Shown: one piece after another, positions 47,509 to 55,775 of the stretch
Layout: every line of letters starts with the position of its first letter
Position numbering within the stretch: the stretch's first letter is position 1
Assembly: GCF_000949635.1 (NCBI RefSeq)
Contig: NZ_BAFN01000001.1
Span: forward strand, 2,655,673 to 2,719,672
Direction of reading: 5' to 3'
From: Candidatus Brocadia sinica JPN1
GTDB lineage: Bacteria; Planctomycetota; Brocadiia; Brocadiales; Brocadiaceae
DNA length: 64,000 nucleotides
The notes under the pieces: generated by a model
Database searches by the model: none
Seen by the model: the letters and a program-made list of their open reading frames with translations, nothing else
What the model was told of the DNA's origin: nothing
Translations under genes and position numbers: made by a program

Positions 47509-48036
47509 ATGGAAAACGGACTCCTCATGGTAAATACAGGTGATGGGAAAGGCAAGACAACGGCCGCTTTGGGTCTTGGCCTGCGGGCAGCCGGACATGG
47601 TATGAAAGTACTCATGCTCCAGTTTTTCAAAGGGCCGTGGCTTACAGGAGAGATTTGTGCGGCAAAACGGCTGGAACCCGATTTCAAGATTACCCAGTTG
47701 GGACAGGGATTTGTCAAAACACGGAAAGAGGAACATTCTAAAGCGACTCTTGAAAATGCCCGTGTATCCTGGGATTATGCGAAGCAGGAAATCTTTTCAG
47801 ATTTATATGATATCATTATCCTGGATGAGATTAACAATATGATTGACCATGGACTTTTATCTGTTGAGGAACTGATATCAGTATTAAAAGAACGGCCCAA
47901 AAGGCTTACTATAATTCTGACAGGACGTAATGCCCACGACAGGATTATTGAACTGGCAGATATGGTGACCGAAATGCGGGAGATCAAACATCATTACAAA
48001 AGTGGAATCAAGGCACAAAAAGGCATTGAATTTTAA
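47509..48036 (+). CDS. cobO: Corrinoid adenosyltransferase CobO/BtuR
   Basis: A 175-residue ATP:cob(I)yrinic acid a,c-diamide adenosyltransferase for coenzyme B12 synthesis or salvage. The P-loop NTGDGKGKTTAALGLGLRAAGHG is near the start, followed by IILDEINN and ILTGRNAHDRIIELADMVTEMREIKH. The ATG at 47509 has AAGGAG upstream and is preferred to 47482. It is monocistronic and diverges from the khtT gene. No cobalamin riboswitch was noticed in the 209-bp gap before it. Confidence 0.95.
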   Translation: MENGLLMVNTGDGKGKTTAALGLGLRAAGHGMKVLMLQFFKGPWLTGEICAAKRLEPDFKITQLGQGFVKTRKEEHSKATLENARVSWDYAKQEIFSDLYDIIILDEINNMIDHGLLSVEELISVLKERPKRLTIILTGRNAHDRIIELADMVTEMREIKHHYKSGIKAQKGIEF

Positions 48037-48105
48037 TTTACCCTTAGTCTCTCTATTAATAAAAGCAGCCCTTTGACTATTTGTTTACCATGAGGATATT
48101 AAATC

Positions 48106-48134
48106 TGTAGGGATACGGGAACCGTACCCCTGCA
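48106..48134. repeat. Palindromic repeat before thyX
   Basis: GTAGGGATACGG-GAA-CCGTACCCCTGC: about ten of twelve positions pair. Related in wording to the palindrome at 2187-2212. Likely a dispersed palindromic repeat, perhaps also a terminator for cobO. Confidence 0.5.
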
Positions 48135-48158
48135 TTGAAATTTTCAAAATGGAAATTT

Positions 48159-48890
48159 ATGCCAGAATCCAAATTGCATGTACTATTATTGCGATACACA
48201 CCAGATCCCGAAGAAATAGTGGCCAAGGCAGCCAGGCTGTGTTATAGTCCGGCTTCTATTGATGAGCTGAAGCAGCAGATTGAAAGTCAGAACCAGGCAA
48301 ATTTTATTGAAAAGCTGACCGATATGAGACATCTCTCGCCCATTGAACACGTTACCTTTACCTTCGGTGTAGAAGGTATCTCCCGTGCCTGTTCTCATCA
48401 GATGGTAAGACATCGTTTAGCATCTTATTCTCAGCAGAGTCAGCGATACGTGGGACAACAGAGTAAGAAGAGAGGGGGATTTCATTTTATTGTCCCACCC
48501 AGCATCGAAAAAATAGGCAAAAAGCAATGGTTTATTGAAAAGATGAGTATTCTGCAGAAATGGTATGATGAACTTGTGGAGACACTTGGCAATAGCGGAG
48601 AAAGCACATTTGAGGATGCACGTTTTTTATTGCCGAATGCCACAGAGACAAAGATTATTATCACCATGAATGCCCGTGAATTGCTGCACTTCTTTCGGAT
48701 GCGTTGCTGCAACCGCGCTCAGTGGGAGATAAGGAACGTTGCAACAGAGATGCTCCGGCAGGCCAAACAGGTTTCTCCTCATATTTTTAAAGATGCAGGA
48801 CCTGGCTGTGTGAATGACAAATGCCCTGAGGGAAAGATGACCTGTGGAAAAATGGATGAGGTGAGAGAACGATTTAAAAATCTGTTGTAA
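48159..48890 (+). CDS. thyX: Flavin-dependent thymidylate synthase ThyX
   Basis: Makes dTMP from dUMP using methylene-tetrahydrofolate and FAD. The ThyX motif is RHRLASYSQQSQRY, and LLPNATETKIIITMNARELLHFFRMRCCNRAQWEIR carries further nucleotide and folate contacts. From the ATG at 48159 it has 243 residues; a TTG at 48135 adds eight. No ribosome site separates them. No thyA gene is in the window. Confidence 0.95.
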   Translation: MPESKLHVLLLRYTPDPEEIVAKAARLCYSPASIDELKQQIESQNQANFIEKLTDMRHLSPIEHVTFTFGVEGISRACSHQMVRHRLASYSQQSQRYVGQQSKKRGGFHFIVPPSIEKIGKKQWFIEKMSILQKWYDELVETLGNSGESTFEDARFLLPNATETKIIITMNARELLHFFRMRCCNRAQWEIRNVATEMLRQAKQVSPHIFKDAGPGCVNDKCPEGKMTCGKMDEVRERFKNLL

Positions 48891-48967
48891 GAAGGTCCTT
48901 CGGGAAAGTTTTTTACCCTTTTATGATTATTTCCCTGTTTATTTGGGATAATTTGTGGCTGAAATGG

Positions 48968-49672
48968 CTATTTCTTGCCATCACGCTTCTCAATGGCCTC
49001 AGCTTGACGTAAATAGAGAGGCAATAATTTGTCTGTCTCGCATTGATATCCCGCTTCATACATCCTTTCTCCTAACAAAGCCACATGTTCTGCCTTTGGT
49101 ATTGACCACTCCTCTTTGTCTATAAAAATGTCCTTTTGATGAAATATATCTCTGTAAGGTGCAACACCGTCTCCGAAAATAATTATCGGTCGTGGAAGGA
49201 CAGATAAAAGTTTTTCTGGCTGAATCACCAGAAACTCAGATACCCTTTTCCATTGAACACCTCCCAATCCCTGTTCACGGCTTGCAACGGCAGTCTCATA
49301 GACACATGCATAAACGTGGTTTCGTCTTGCATCAAGGACAGGACAAATGGGTGTTGAATCAGCCGTGTAATTCCTGGCTATAATGTCGAATATAGGTACG
49401 CCAACAACAGGTTTCTGTAATGCGTAGGCCAGTATCTTTGCACAGGTCACACCTACCCGTAATCCTGTATATGAGCCTGGCCCCACATCTACTGCAATGA
49501 GGTCTATGTCCTTCAGTGTACAGCTGATTTCAAGCAAGGCGCTCTTGATAGCAGGTACCAATTCTTTACCATGTTGCATGCCCCTAAAATTTCTTGCAGT
49601 GATAATATGCTTGTCCTGGCATATTGCAATTCCGCCAATGTTTCCAGACGTTTCTATTCCAAGTACTTTCAT
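48968..49672 (-). CDS. tsaB: tRNA threonylcarbamoyladenosine synthesis protein TsaB
   Basis: A 234-residue ASKHA-fold partner of TsaD in making t6A37 on tRNAs. The start is KVLGIETSGNIGGIAI, followed by the signature VDVGPGSYTGLRVGVTCAK and PICPVLDARRNHVYA. It normally forms TsaB-TsaD-TsaE; neither partner is in the window. ATG at 49672. The C-terminal end LPLYLRQAEAI is typical. Confidence 0.93.
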   Translation of the reverse strand: MKVLGIETSGNIGGIAICQDKHIITARNFRGMQHGKELVPAIKSALLEISCTLKDIDLIAVDVGPGSYTGLRVGVTCAKILAYALQKPVVGVPIFDIIARNYTADSTPICPVLDARRNHVYACVYETAVASREQGLGGVQWKRVSEFLVIQPEKLLSVLPRPIIIFGDGVAPYRDIFHQKDIFIDKEEWSIPKAEHVALLGERMYEAGYQCETDKLLPLYLRQAEAIEKRDGKK

Positions 49673-49779
49673 AGATTATTGGTTGTTGAAATTCCCTAAT
49701 ATAACAGAGCCTCAACCAAATCCCCTAGTTTATTTTAGTCAGGTATTATTTATAATATTTGCTATAATTAAGATTAAAT

Positions 49780-49832
49780 CGATTGTGGCTAACGGAAGGA
49801 GGGCGTAGCCAGACTGGAGTTAGCCACAATCG
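49780..49832. repeat. Inverted repeat with 14-bp perfect arms
   Basis: CGATTGTGGCTAAC at 49780-49793 and its exact reverse complement at 49819-49832, 25 bases apart, followed by CGGCTTTTTT on the plus strand. It lies between tsaB and the unrecognised gene at 49943. No plus-strand gene ends here, so it is more likely the end of a mobile or decayed element than a terminator in use. Confidence 0.55.
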
Positions 49833-49942
49833 CGGCTTTTTTCTCTTTCCGTTCAAGCATTTGTTTTTTCGATAAACAAGTTGGCCGCTTAAAGCAAATT
49901 TCAGGACTTAATAAGCCGTACCGATTGGACGGAATCAAATAC

Positions 49943-51124
49943 TCACAATTGGCCAACAGGTAAGTGACCGGATTTCAGCGTAGTAACCTGTTCTGGGGTG
50001 AAGGGTGGTTCGAAAAGATCTTGCGACTCCTGATAACATCGGAACAGGTCGACGATGAAATGCAAGCGATCAGGCAGGTCTGCCCAATCGACGGCACCGG
50101 TTTCGTGCAGGCTGTTAGGTGTAGGGTCGATCCGTTCAAGCAGGGCACGCAGATCGGGGTTTGCTATCTCTTTCAGTGAAACGGGGAACTCAGCGTTCAG
50201 GTCTTTGCCCAGCTGTAACCGCTCGTGTGGCAGGCTAATGGTCATCAAGTGTTCAGTGATGACCAGTCGGGCTTTTTGTCGTGCGGTGGCGATGAGCGTA
50301 TTGATCGCAGCGTCAAAAGGCTTCAGCCTCCCAAGTAGCCGTATCAAAAGCCGTTGTACCAGGGTAGGCCAGCCTCTGGAGGGAAAAATAATCTTTATGA
50401 GGAGATGGGTGAACTGCCTGTAATCGGTGATGGCAGCATTAAGTGCTTCTGCAATCTCAGGTTGCAAACGCGTCTGTTCATGAAAACCGATTTCAATGTT
50501 GGCTAGCAGATAGAGTTCTGCACGCTTTTTAGCATCGTCTTCGAAGAATGACTGATAGTACCGAGGGAACGCCTGGCTCAAATATCTTTGGCCATCGGGC
50601 GGATCGCCGGGCCTCAGTTCATCGCAGAAACGTCCTATCTTACCGACATCAAACATTTCGTCGTGTAGGCACGTTGAAAAGAAGCGGGCGAATTCGCGTC
50701 CGATTTCTTCAAAGACCTTCTTGTTGCCTCTGCCCACCGCATCGCCTGCCTGATCAATTGCTATGAAAGGATTCAAGATTTTCCACACTGATTCCTGTAT
50801 CTCCCGGGTGTCTCGTTTTGCACCGACTTGTTGTGCGGATGTGGCGATATCCCTAACTGCCTGCGTTGCTATGAGATCTGTATCGAGTATGTTTTCCAGT
50901 GATTGCACAAGGTCCTCCTTGCGAATTGTCTGTCCGGCTTGCTTGGATGCCCAGGTTGCAAATGTGCACCAGTTGGCGCTCAGACCCGTTCGTTCCGAAA
51001 GTACTGCTGACAATTCGTGATAACACTGTGTGATCTGCAGGTTGCGCAGGATCGGGTCCTGAATTGCAGAGATTCGATCGACTTCGGTAACGGTGGGTAC
51101 GTGATTGTTTCTCATTGTTTCCAC
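49943..51124 (-). CDS. Unrecognised 393-residue soluble protein of foreign composition
   Basis: A 393-residue protein with no signal peptide or membrane helix, helical throughout; one phrase is [42 protein letters not shown]. Segments [23 protein letters not shown] and [13 protein letters not shown] suggest a conserved core, but I cannot assign a family. Codon use is richer in G and C than in the neighbours, and the gene is flanked by repeats, so it was probably acquired by transfer. Start at 51124 or at M4 (51115). Confidence 0.6.
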   Translation of the reverse strand: METMRNNHVPTVTEVDRISAIQDPILRNLQITQCYHELSAVLSERTGLSANWCTFATWASKQAGQTIRKEDLVQSLENILDTDLIATQAVRDIATSAQQVGAKRDTREIQESVWKILNPFIAIDQAGDAVGRGNKKVFEEIGREFARFFSTCLHDEMFDVGKIGRFCDELRPGDPPDGQRYLSQAFPRYYQSFFEDDAKKRAELYLLANIEIGFHEQTRLQPEIAEALNAAITDYRQFTHLLIKIIFPSRGWPTLVQRLLIRLLGRLKPFDAAINTLIATARQKARLVITEHLMTISLPHERLQLGKDLNAEFPVSLKEIANPDLRALLERIDPTPNSLHETGAVDWADLPDRLHFIVDLFRCYQESQDLFEPPFTPEQVTTLKSGHLPVGQL

Positions 51125-51636
51125 ATAATGACATACTTGATCAGTGATCGACCGAGAAATTTACAAGGCACCCCATTATATCAACTTCCTTGTGATGTTC
51201 AGGAGAGGAAGCAGATACATCCTTCAAATTTCATAAAATCAGCATTCCTTAATTCTCAGTATACTATCTCATGAGGTAGTGTGTGTCAACCCAAAATCAG
51301 TACAATTACATGGGGTACCTGAAGATATTTTTCAATATAACGTTTGATAATGTGTATGCAATTGAATAAAATACATATGGAGATAAGAGAAATGAAGGGT
51401 ACTTTAAAAGTGAGAAAGCAATTTATTCTTGATCCGGCAAAGATAGAAGCCGTAAAAAAATCACCGAACGCTCACCATGATCGTTTTTGTTTGATTATTG
51501 CCGTTCATCCATCGACATGATCAGGATGAACAGTATAAAGAAAAATAGGCAACCTTTCGTCAATTCAGTATACATCACAAAAAGGTTCCTATTGGGACAT
51601 AGACGCTCTTAATGGATATACCGATATAAACTTATT
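51125..51636. other. Intergenic accessory region with a possible antitoxin remnant
   Basis: 512 bp between divergent genes. It contains a short ORF (51392-51520) and AT-rich DNA. The promoters of the ABC pair should be near its right end; none is clear. Confidence 0.4.
51392..51520 (+). pseudogene. Possible remnant of a ribbon-helix-helix antitoxin
   Basis: 42 codons from an ATG at 51392 with GGAGATAAGAG upstream. The first part, MKGTLKVRKQFILDPAKIEAVKK, resembles the N-terminus of ribbon-helix-helix DNA-binding antitoxins, but the frame then ends without the expected second half. It is probably a truncated gene; the call is weak. Confidence 0.3.
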
Positions 51637-52785
51637 ATGGGCAAACATAGTAATATACTCCTTCTGGCAACTGAAAATTTATTGCGCCACAGGACAAAGA
51701 CCATTGTCGTCTGCCTTTGTATTATTGCCATCCTTACACCGTTTATTACGGCTATAGCCATTTCTGACGGGATACGTGCACAATCACTCATCTCCGTCAA
51801 GGAAGGTGCGGATCTCTATCTGACATTTGACGAATTTGGAAGAAATTCAGCCATTCCATTAAAATATCTGGACGAGATTAAAAAAATCTTTGGGGTAACG
51901 AAGGTGATACCGCGGATTATTGGCAGGGGTTTTCTGCAAAATAAACTGGCGGTCGTTGTCGGTGTCAATAAAGAAGATATCCCTGAATCTGTTGATTGTA
52001 TTTCTGGTCGAATTTTTGAAAAAGCAAATGAGGTGGTTGTGGGTCATGAACTGGCGAGGCATTTTAAACTCAATATCGGTGACCAGTTCAGCATGCGTTG
52101 CCAGCAACGAAAGACCTTTACCGTTGTAGGTTTCTTTTCTTCAGACTCAAGTATCTGGGGGACGTCTATGATATTCATGTCGTTCAAGGATGCCGGGGAA
52201 CTGTTCGGGAAACAGGACGTTGCTACCGATATACAAATTCACAGCCTGCCGGGGCATAATTCAGAGATTGCGACTGATTTGTACGATATTCTTCAGGGCG
52301 AACCATACCGGCTGCAGGACAAACACATGATAGAACTGTATTTTAAAAAGGGGTTTATGCTCAAGGAAGGTATCTTTAGTGCCTTATATATAGTGGCCTT
52401 TGCCTTGGGTGTTCCAGCCATTCTGGTAGCTTCTGGTTTTGGATTATCTGAGCGAAAAAAGGAAATCGGTATTATGAAGGCCACGGGGTGGCATACCCTG
52501 GAGGTATTAGAACTGATTTCCTTTGAACAATTACTCATCAGTTTATTGGGGGCTACCATTGCCATAGTGCTATCCATTCTTTGGGTTAAGGGTTTTAATG
52601 GTGCATTTATTGCGCAATTTTTTATTGCAGAGATAACCATGTTGCCCAAATTTACTCTCCCTGCACGGTTTCTCCCCTTACCGTGCCTCCTGAGTTTTTT
52701 CTTTGCCTTTCTCTTGACTATGGTTGGTAGTGTCTATTCTTCATGGAGGGCATCAACGGTATCGCCGGTTGCGTCGATGAAATAA
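51637..52785 (+). CDS. ABC transporter permease, MacB/FtsX type
   Basis: A 382-residue membrane protein with one N-terminal helix (about 20-45), a large periplasmic domain (MacB-PCD-like, about 46-235) and three C-terminal helices (FtsX domain, about 245-380, with SERKKEIGIMKATGW). Such permeases work with the ATPase encoded next in lipoprotein or peptide export or in mechanotransmission. ATG at 51637. The stop overlaps the ATPase start (TAATG). Confidence 0.9.
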   Translation: MGKHSNILLLATENLLRHRTKTIVVCLCIIAILTPFITAIAISDGIRAQSLISVKEGADLYLTFDEFGRNSAIPLKYLDEIKKIFGVTKVIPRIIGRGFLQNKLAVVVGVNKEDIPESVDCISGRIFEKANEVVVGHELARHFKLNIGDQFSMRCQQRKTFTVVGFFSSDSSIWGTSMIFMSFKDAGELFGKQDVATDIQIHSLPGHNSEIATDLYDILQGEPYRLQDKHMIELYFKKGFMLKEGIFSALYIVAFALGVPAILVASGFGLSERKKEIGIMKATGWHTLEVLELISFEQLLISLLGATIAIVLSILWVKGFNGAFIAQFFIAEITMLPKFTLPARFLPLPCLLSFFFAFLLTMVGSVYSSWRASTVSPVASMK

Positions 52786-53447
52786 TGATAAGGACTGAGA
52801 ATCTTTGTAAATCTTACAGACAGCATTCACATTACGAGGTACGCGCCATATATGACATTAACGTAAATATTTCAAAAAACAGTTTTTTGGTATTTCATGG
52901 GCCATCTGGTTCCGGGAAAACCACCTTGCTGAATATTATCGGTACTCTGGACAGACCTACTGCGGGTAAGGTATTCATGTATGGAAAAGAGATTACCTCG
53001 TTTTCCGATATTGCCCTTGCAAGGCTACGGCGAGAAAAGATCGGTTTTATCTTTCAGGACTTTCATCTTATTCCAAGGCTTACCAGTTGGGAGAATGTTT
53101 CTTATCCGCTTATCCCATCAGGGATCGGCTTCAAAGAACGTTTTGAAAGAGCAAAATTCCTTTTGGAAAAGGTGGAACTCGGTGACAGGTTAGATCATAC
53201 CCCTGAGGAACTCAGCGGGGGGCAGCAGCAGCGGGTAGCCATTGCACGGGCGCTGATCAATAACCCTGAAATTATTATCGCTGACGAACCCACATCGAAT
53301 ATCGATGACGAAACCAGCGCGCATATACTAAATTTTCTGAGTGAACTAAAAGCACGGGGAGTAACCATTCTCGTTGCTACCCACGATACCTCGCTTGAAA
53401 AGATTGCCGACGTGACTTTTAAAATGAAAAATGGCAGGATTGTGTAG
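52785..53447 (+). CDS. ABC transporter ATP-binding protein, LolD/MacB type
   Basis: A 220-residue ATPase. Walker A is GPSGSGKTT, Q-loop FIFQDFHLIPRLTSWENVSYP, signature LSGGQQQR, Walker B IIIADEPTSNID, H-loop ATHD. The ATG at 52785 overlaps the permease stop codon by one base (TAATG), so both are translated together; a TTG/ATG start at 52743 inside the permease gene is unlikely. Substrate unknown. Confidence 0.93.
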   Translation: MIRTENLCKSYRQHSHYEVRAIYDINVNISKNSFLVFHGPSGSGKTTLLNIIGTLDRPTAGKVFMYGKEITSFSDIALARLRREKIGFIFQDFHLIPRLTSWENVSYPLIPSGIGFKERFERAKFLLEKVELGDRLDHTPEELSGGQQQRVAIARALINNPEIIIADEPTSNIDDETSAHILNFLSELKARGVTILVATHDTSLEKIADVTFKMKNGRIV

Positions 53448-53703
53448 TAGTTTTGCCACGAATGAACACGAATAGGTACAAATGAACTGTATTTAAATCC
53501 ATGAATAAACTTGATAAAACACAAATAGCAAACAAATTTTTCCGATATTTATGATATTTTGAATTGTTATCTTTTCCTTTGCAGTCGCACCTAACCCAGT
53601 ACTCCCACAACCCCACGATGGTTATTCCTTACCCGGCACACGGCTTTTTGTTCCCATCTTAAGGAGATTGGTAAGCTAATTTATTTTTATCATAACAAGC
53701 ACC
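53448..53703. other. Intergenic region ahead of arsR
   Basis: 256 bp. The first part (GCCACGAATGAACACGAATAG) is a common degenerate repeat-like stretch. The rest is AT-rich without a gene. Confidence 0.35.
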
Positions 53704-53749
53704 TTGACATTCAGGTTTTTTAATCCATATTATATCAACATAATTTGAT
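53704..53749 (+). promoter_or_regulatory. arsR promoter and candidate ArsR operator
   Basis: TTGACA (53704-53709) and TATTAT (53728-53733) are 18 bases apart. Immediately downstream ATCAA-CATAAT-TTGAT (53734-53749) is an inverted repeat of the ATCAA-n6-TTGAT type recognised by ArsR/SmtB repressors. It lies eight bases before the arsR start, a good position for autorepression. Confidence 0.65.
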
Positions 53750-53757
53750 GTGTTTTT

Positions 53758-54063
53758 ATGGATACTTTTAAAACCCAACAATTTGCCAAATTATTAAAAG
53801 CGCTGAGTGGTGATATCCGTCTCAATATTATTTCCTACCTTGCATCCGGCGAGAAATGCGTGTGTCATATTTATGAGTATTTTAAGCTCTCGCAAAATCT
53901 TGTTTCTCACCACCTGGGAATTTTACGGGAAAGCGGTCTCATTAAAGACCGGAAGGATGGTAAATGGGTCTACTATTCACTCAACGAACAAAATATAGAA
54001 AAAGTAACACATTTTTTACAAGAGATTGTGCAGAAAAAGAAAGAAGAAAGAGATACATGTTAA
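53758..54063 (+). CDS. arsR: ArsR-family metalloregulator
   Basis: A 101-residue winged-helix repressor. The metal-sensing Cys pair in EKCVCHIYEY fits the arsenic/antimony ELCVCDL motif with changes. The recognition helix is LSQNLVSHHLGILRESGLI, followed by the wing KDGKWVYYSL. ATG at 53758. It is intact, whereas the arsC and acr3 genes downstream are broken, so it now regulates little or only itself. Confidence 0.92.
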   Translation: MDTFKTQQFAKLLKALSGDIRLNIISYLASGEKCVCHIYEYFKLSQNLVSHHLGILRESGLIKDRKDGKWVYYSLNEQNIEKVTHFLQEIVQKKKEERDTC

Positions 54064-54108
54064 CGTATTTCATGTGTTTGCTATATAAAAATATTTTTCA
54101 ACTGCTCG

Positions 54109-54214
54109 CTCCCAAACTCCTTCCCCATTTTCATGAGGACATGGTTTGGGAGTGTAATGGGTGAGAAACTCAGTTTCTCTGCAATTGTGTTCTCAAAACA
54201 AGAGTTTGGGAACA
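54109..54214. repeat. Compound palindromic repeat between arsR and arsC
   Basis: CTCCCAAAC (54109-54117) pairs with GTTTGGGAG (54144-54152); AGAAACT-C-AGTTTCT (54164-54178) is a perfect palindrome; GTTCTCAAAAC and GTTTGGGAAC (about 54189-54213) form a third imperfect pair. A decayed relative lies near 13475-13535. No coding capacity. Confidence 0.6.
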
Positions 54215-54277
54215 AGTAGTAGTTACTTATTAAAGGGAATTTTTCAAACAGCTAAAATGTTGCAATAATATTTAATT

Positions 54278-54592
54278 ATGGATTCAAGGCTAATTTATTT
54301 GTTTGTCTGCGTAGAGAATGCCTGCCGCAGTCAGATGGCAGAAGGTATTTTTAAGACACTGACTGATAGCGCTGCTGCAAAGAGTGCGGGAACGGAGATT
54401 GCCGGGGAAATAAATCCTGTGGCAATCGAGGTTATGAAAGAAAGAGGCATTGATATTTCTCAACAAAAGCCAAAGGTGCTTGATAAAGAAATGATCGTTG
54501 ATGCCACAAAAATTATTACCATGGGATGCACGAAAAACTGTCCTCTTCGGAATATCCCGAAAGAGAAAACCATCGAGCGGAGAAGTGGTTAG
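54278..54592 (+). pseudogene. arsC: Truncated arsenate reductase ArsC (LMW-PTP type)
   Basis: The N-terminal 95 residues of a thioredoxin-coupled arsenate reductase. The catalytic P-loop CVENACRS (C-x5-R) and the second redox Cys region ITMGCTKNCP are present. After that the normal C-terminal helix (about 35 residues) is missing and the frame runs into LRNIPKEKTIERRSG and a stop. The last bases overlap the start of the next gene fragment in another frame, which points to a deletion that fused the two. It may be inactive. Confidence 0.8.
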
Positions 54593-54877
54593 CGTAGAGA
54601 TAATTACTCCCATGAAAGGAATGTCTGGTGGTGTACATCTTATGTTATGTTGAAAATCGACAAAGGAGAAATTCCCGTTCATTTGGGACCGTCATGGTGT
54701 CTTGAAAATCAGGACACCAAGATCGAACCAAAGGACAAGATAGAGGTAACGGGTTCAAGAATTACCGTTGAAGGAAAACCTGCCATCATTGCCGCCGAAG
54801 TAAAGAAAGCTGACGAAACACTAAAGTTACGCGACGAAAAAGGGTTTCCATTTTGGAGTGGATGGAGAAGCCGCTAA
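54579..54877 (+). pseudogene. Broken gene for a small OB-like protein, 5' end lost
   Basis: From 54579 the frame reads GEVVSVEIITPMKGMSGGVHLM, then a 5-bp tandem duplication (ATGTT at 54642-54646 and 54647-54651) shifts it; the second part, MLKIDKGEIPVHLGPSWCLENQDTKIEPKDKIEVTGSR to WSGWRSR, continues from 54647. Removing one ATGTT restores a single frame. The start of the gene, probably with a signal peptide, was lost at the arsC junction. Proteins with this pattern are annotated as hypothetical; function unknown. Confidence 0.7.
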
Positions 54878-54901
54878 TTAAGTGTTAAGGGATTGAAAAG
54901 C

Positions 54902-54942
54902 TGTGATTGTAGAGCGAAGAGCCTCTTCGCTCTACAATCACA
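54902..54942. repeat. Very strong palindrome, 20-bp perfect stem
   Basis: TGTGATTGTAGAGCGAAGAG at 54902-54921, one base, then its exact reverse complement at 54923-54942. Such a near-loopless palindrome is a cruciform/hairpin candidate and looks like a dispersed repeat unit (core GTAGAGCGAAGAG). It lies between two gene fragments, with no transcription end needing it. Confidence 0.85.
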
Positions 54943-55000
54943 CAGAAGGTCAACTCAATGAGAAATAACTATTTTTAATCACTTCAGGAATAAGGATTCG

Positions 55001-55432
55001 ATGATGGATAAATCAAAGATCAATTTGGTAATCGATGCCCTGATGTTTTTTTGCATGATGGCAATGACAGGGATCGGACTTCTTGTGAAGTTTGTCTTGT
55101 TGCCCGGCAAAGATACATGGGCAGTATATGGCAGAAAAGTGGAATTGTTCTTGTTTGGAATGGACCGCCACCAATGGGGAACGATTCATATGATCATTGC
55201 TTTCGTTTTTCTGGGTTTAGCTGTGCTTCATATCATACTCCACTGGAAGATGATATTGTCATTGTATCCCAGGTTAATAGGGAGCATGGCTGCCAGGCGC
55301 ATCATCGCCGTGATTATTGTCATTGCGGGTCTGTTTTTTGTGGTCTTCCCATTTGTTTTGAAACCGGAGGTGCAAGAACTTGAAGGGAAGGGAAGGCATT
55401 ACCGTGAAAGTATTGATATTAAGAACAAATAG
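55001..55432 (+). CDS. DUF4405 membrane protein
   Basis: A 143-residue protein with four hydrophobic segments and conserved histidines in [14 protein letters not shown] and [10 protein letters not shown], which in this b-type-cytochrome-like family may bind heme. The ATG at 55001 or 55004 has AAGGA about nine bases upstream. It is the only apparently intact gene between the arsC fragment and the broken acr3. Function of the family is not established. Confidence 0.75.
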   Translation: MMDKSKINLVIDALMFFCMMAMTGIGLLVKFVLLPGKDTWAVYGRKVELFLFGMDRHQWGTIHMIIAFVFLGLAVLHIILHWKMILSLYPRLIGSMAARRIIAVIIVIAGLFFVVFPFVLKPEVQELEGKGRHYRESIDIKNK

Positions 55433-55770
55433 GCGAAATGTAGCACTTGATTTACTTAATTTTGAGGTATTTGCCGGTTTGTCAGGATTTGCCGCTGCAA
55501 CCTTTACGGCGCTTCTCGTCTTTCTGAAACCAACCGATAGACACGAGCGCTATGTAAGATACGGGAATAAGTATCGAAATTTAAGTGAGGATGTAAGGCG
55601 ATTTTTTGAAATTGAGTTTTACACGGAAAAACCGGACAATGAATCAAAGACGCTTCTCGACGCGCTCATTTCTCAAAAGAAAAGACTCGATGTAAACAGT
55701 CCTTTGCTTCCTGATTGGGCGCTGAGAAAAACGAAAAAAATAATTGAATCGGAAAAAACGAAATACGAGA
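55433..55770 (+). pseudogene. SLATT-like 2TM fragment joined to the acr3 gene
   Basis: Starting inside the DUF4405 stop region, a frame reads [30 protein letters not shown] then [24 protein letters not shown] and [15 protein letters not shown]. This matches the pattern of SLATT domains, the membrane effectors of SMODS/SLOG-type defence systems. The expected N-terminal part is absent and the C-terminus runs straight into Acr3 ([14 protein letters not shown]). It is therefore a fragment in a chimeric frame, not a working effector. Family call is from pattern only. Confidence 0.55.
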
Positions 55771-55775
55771 GAGAA

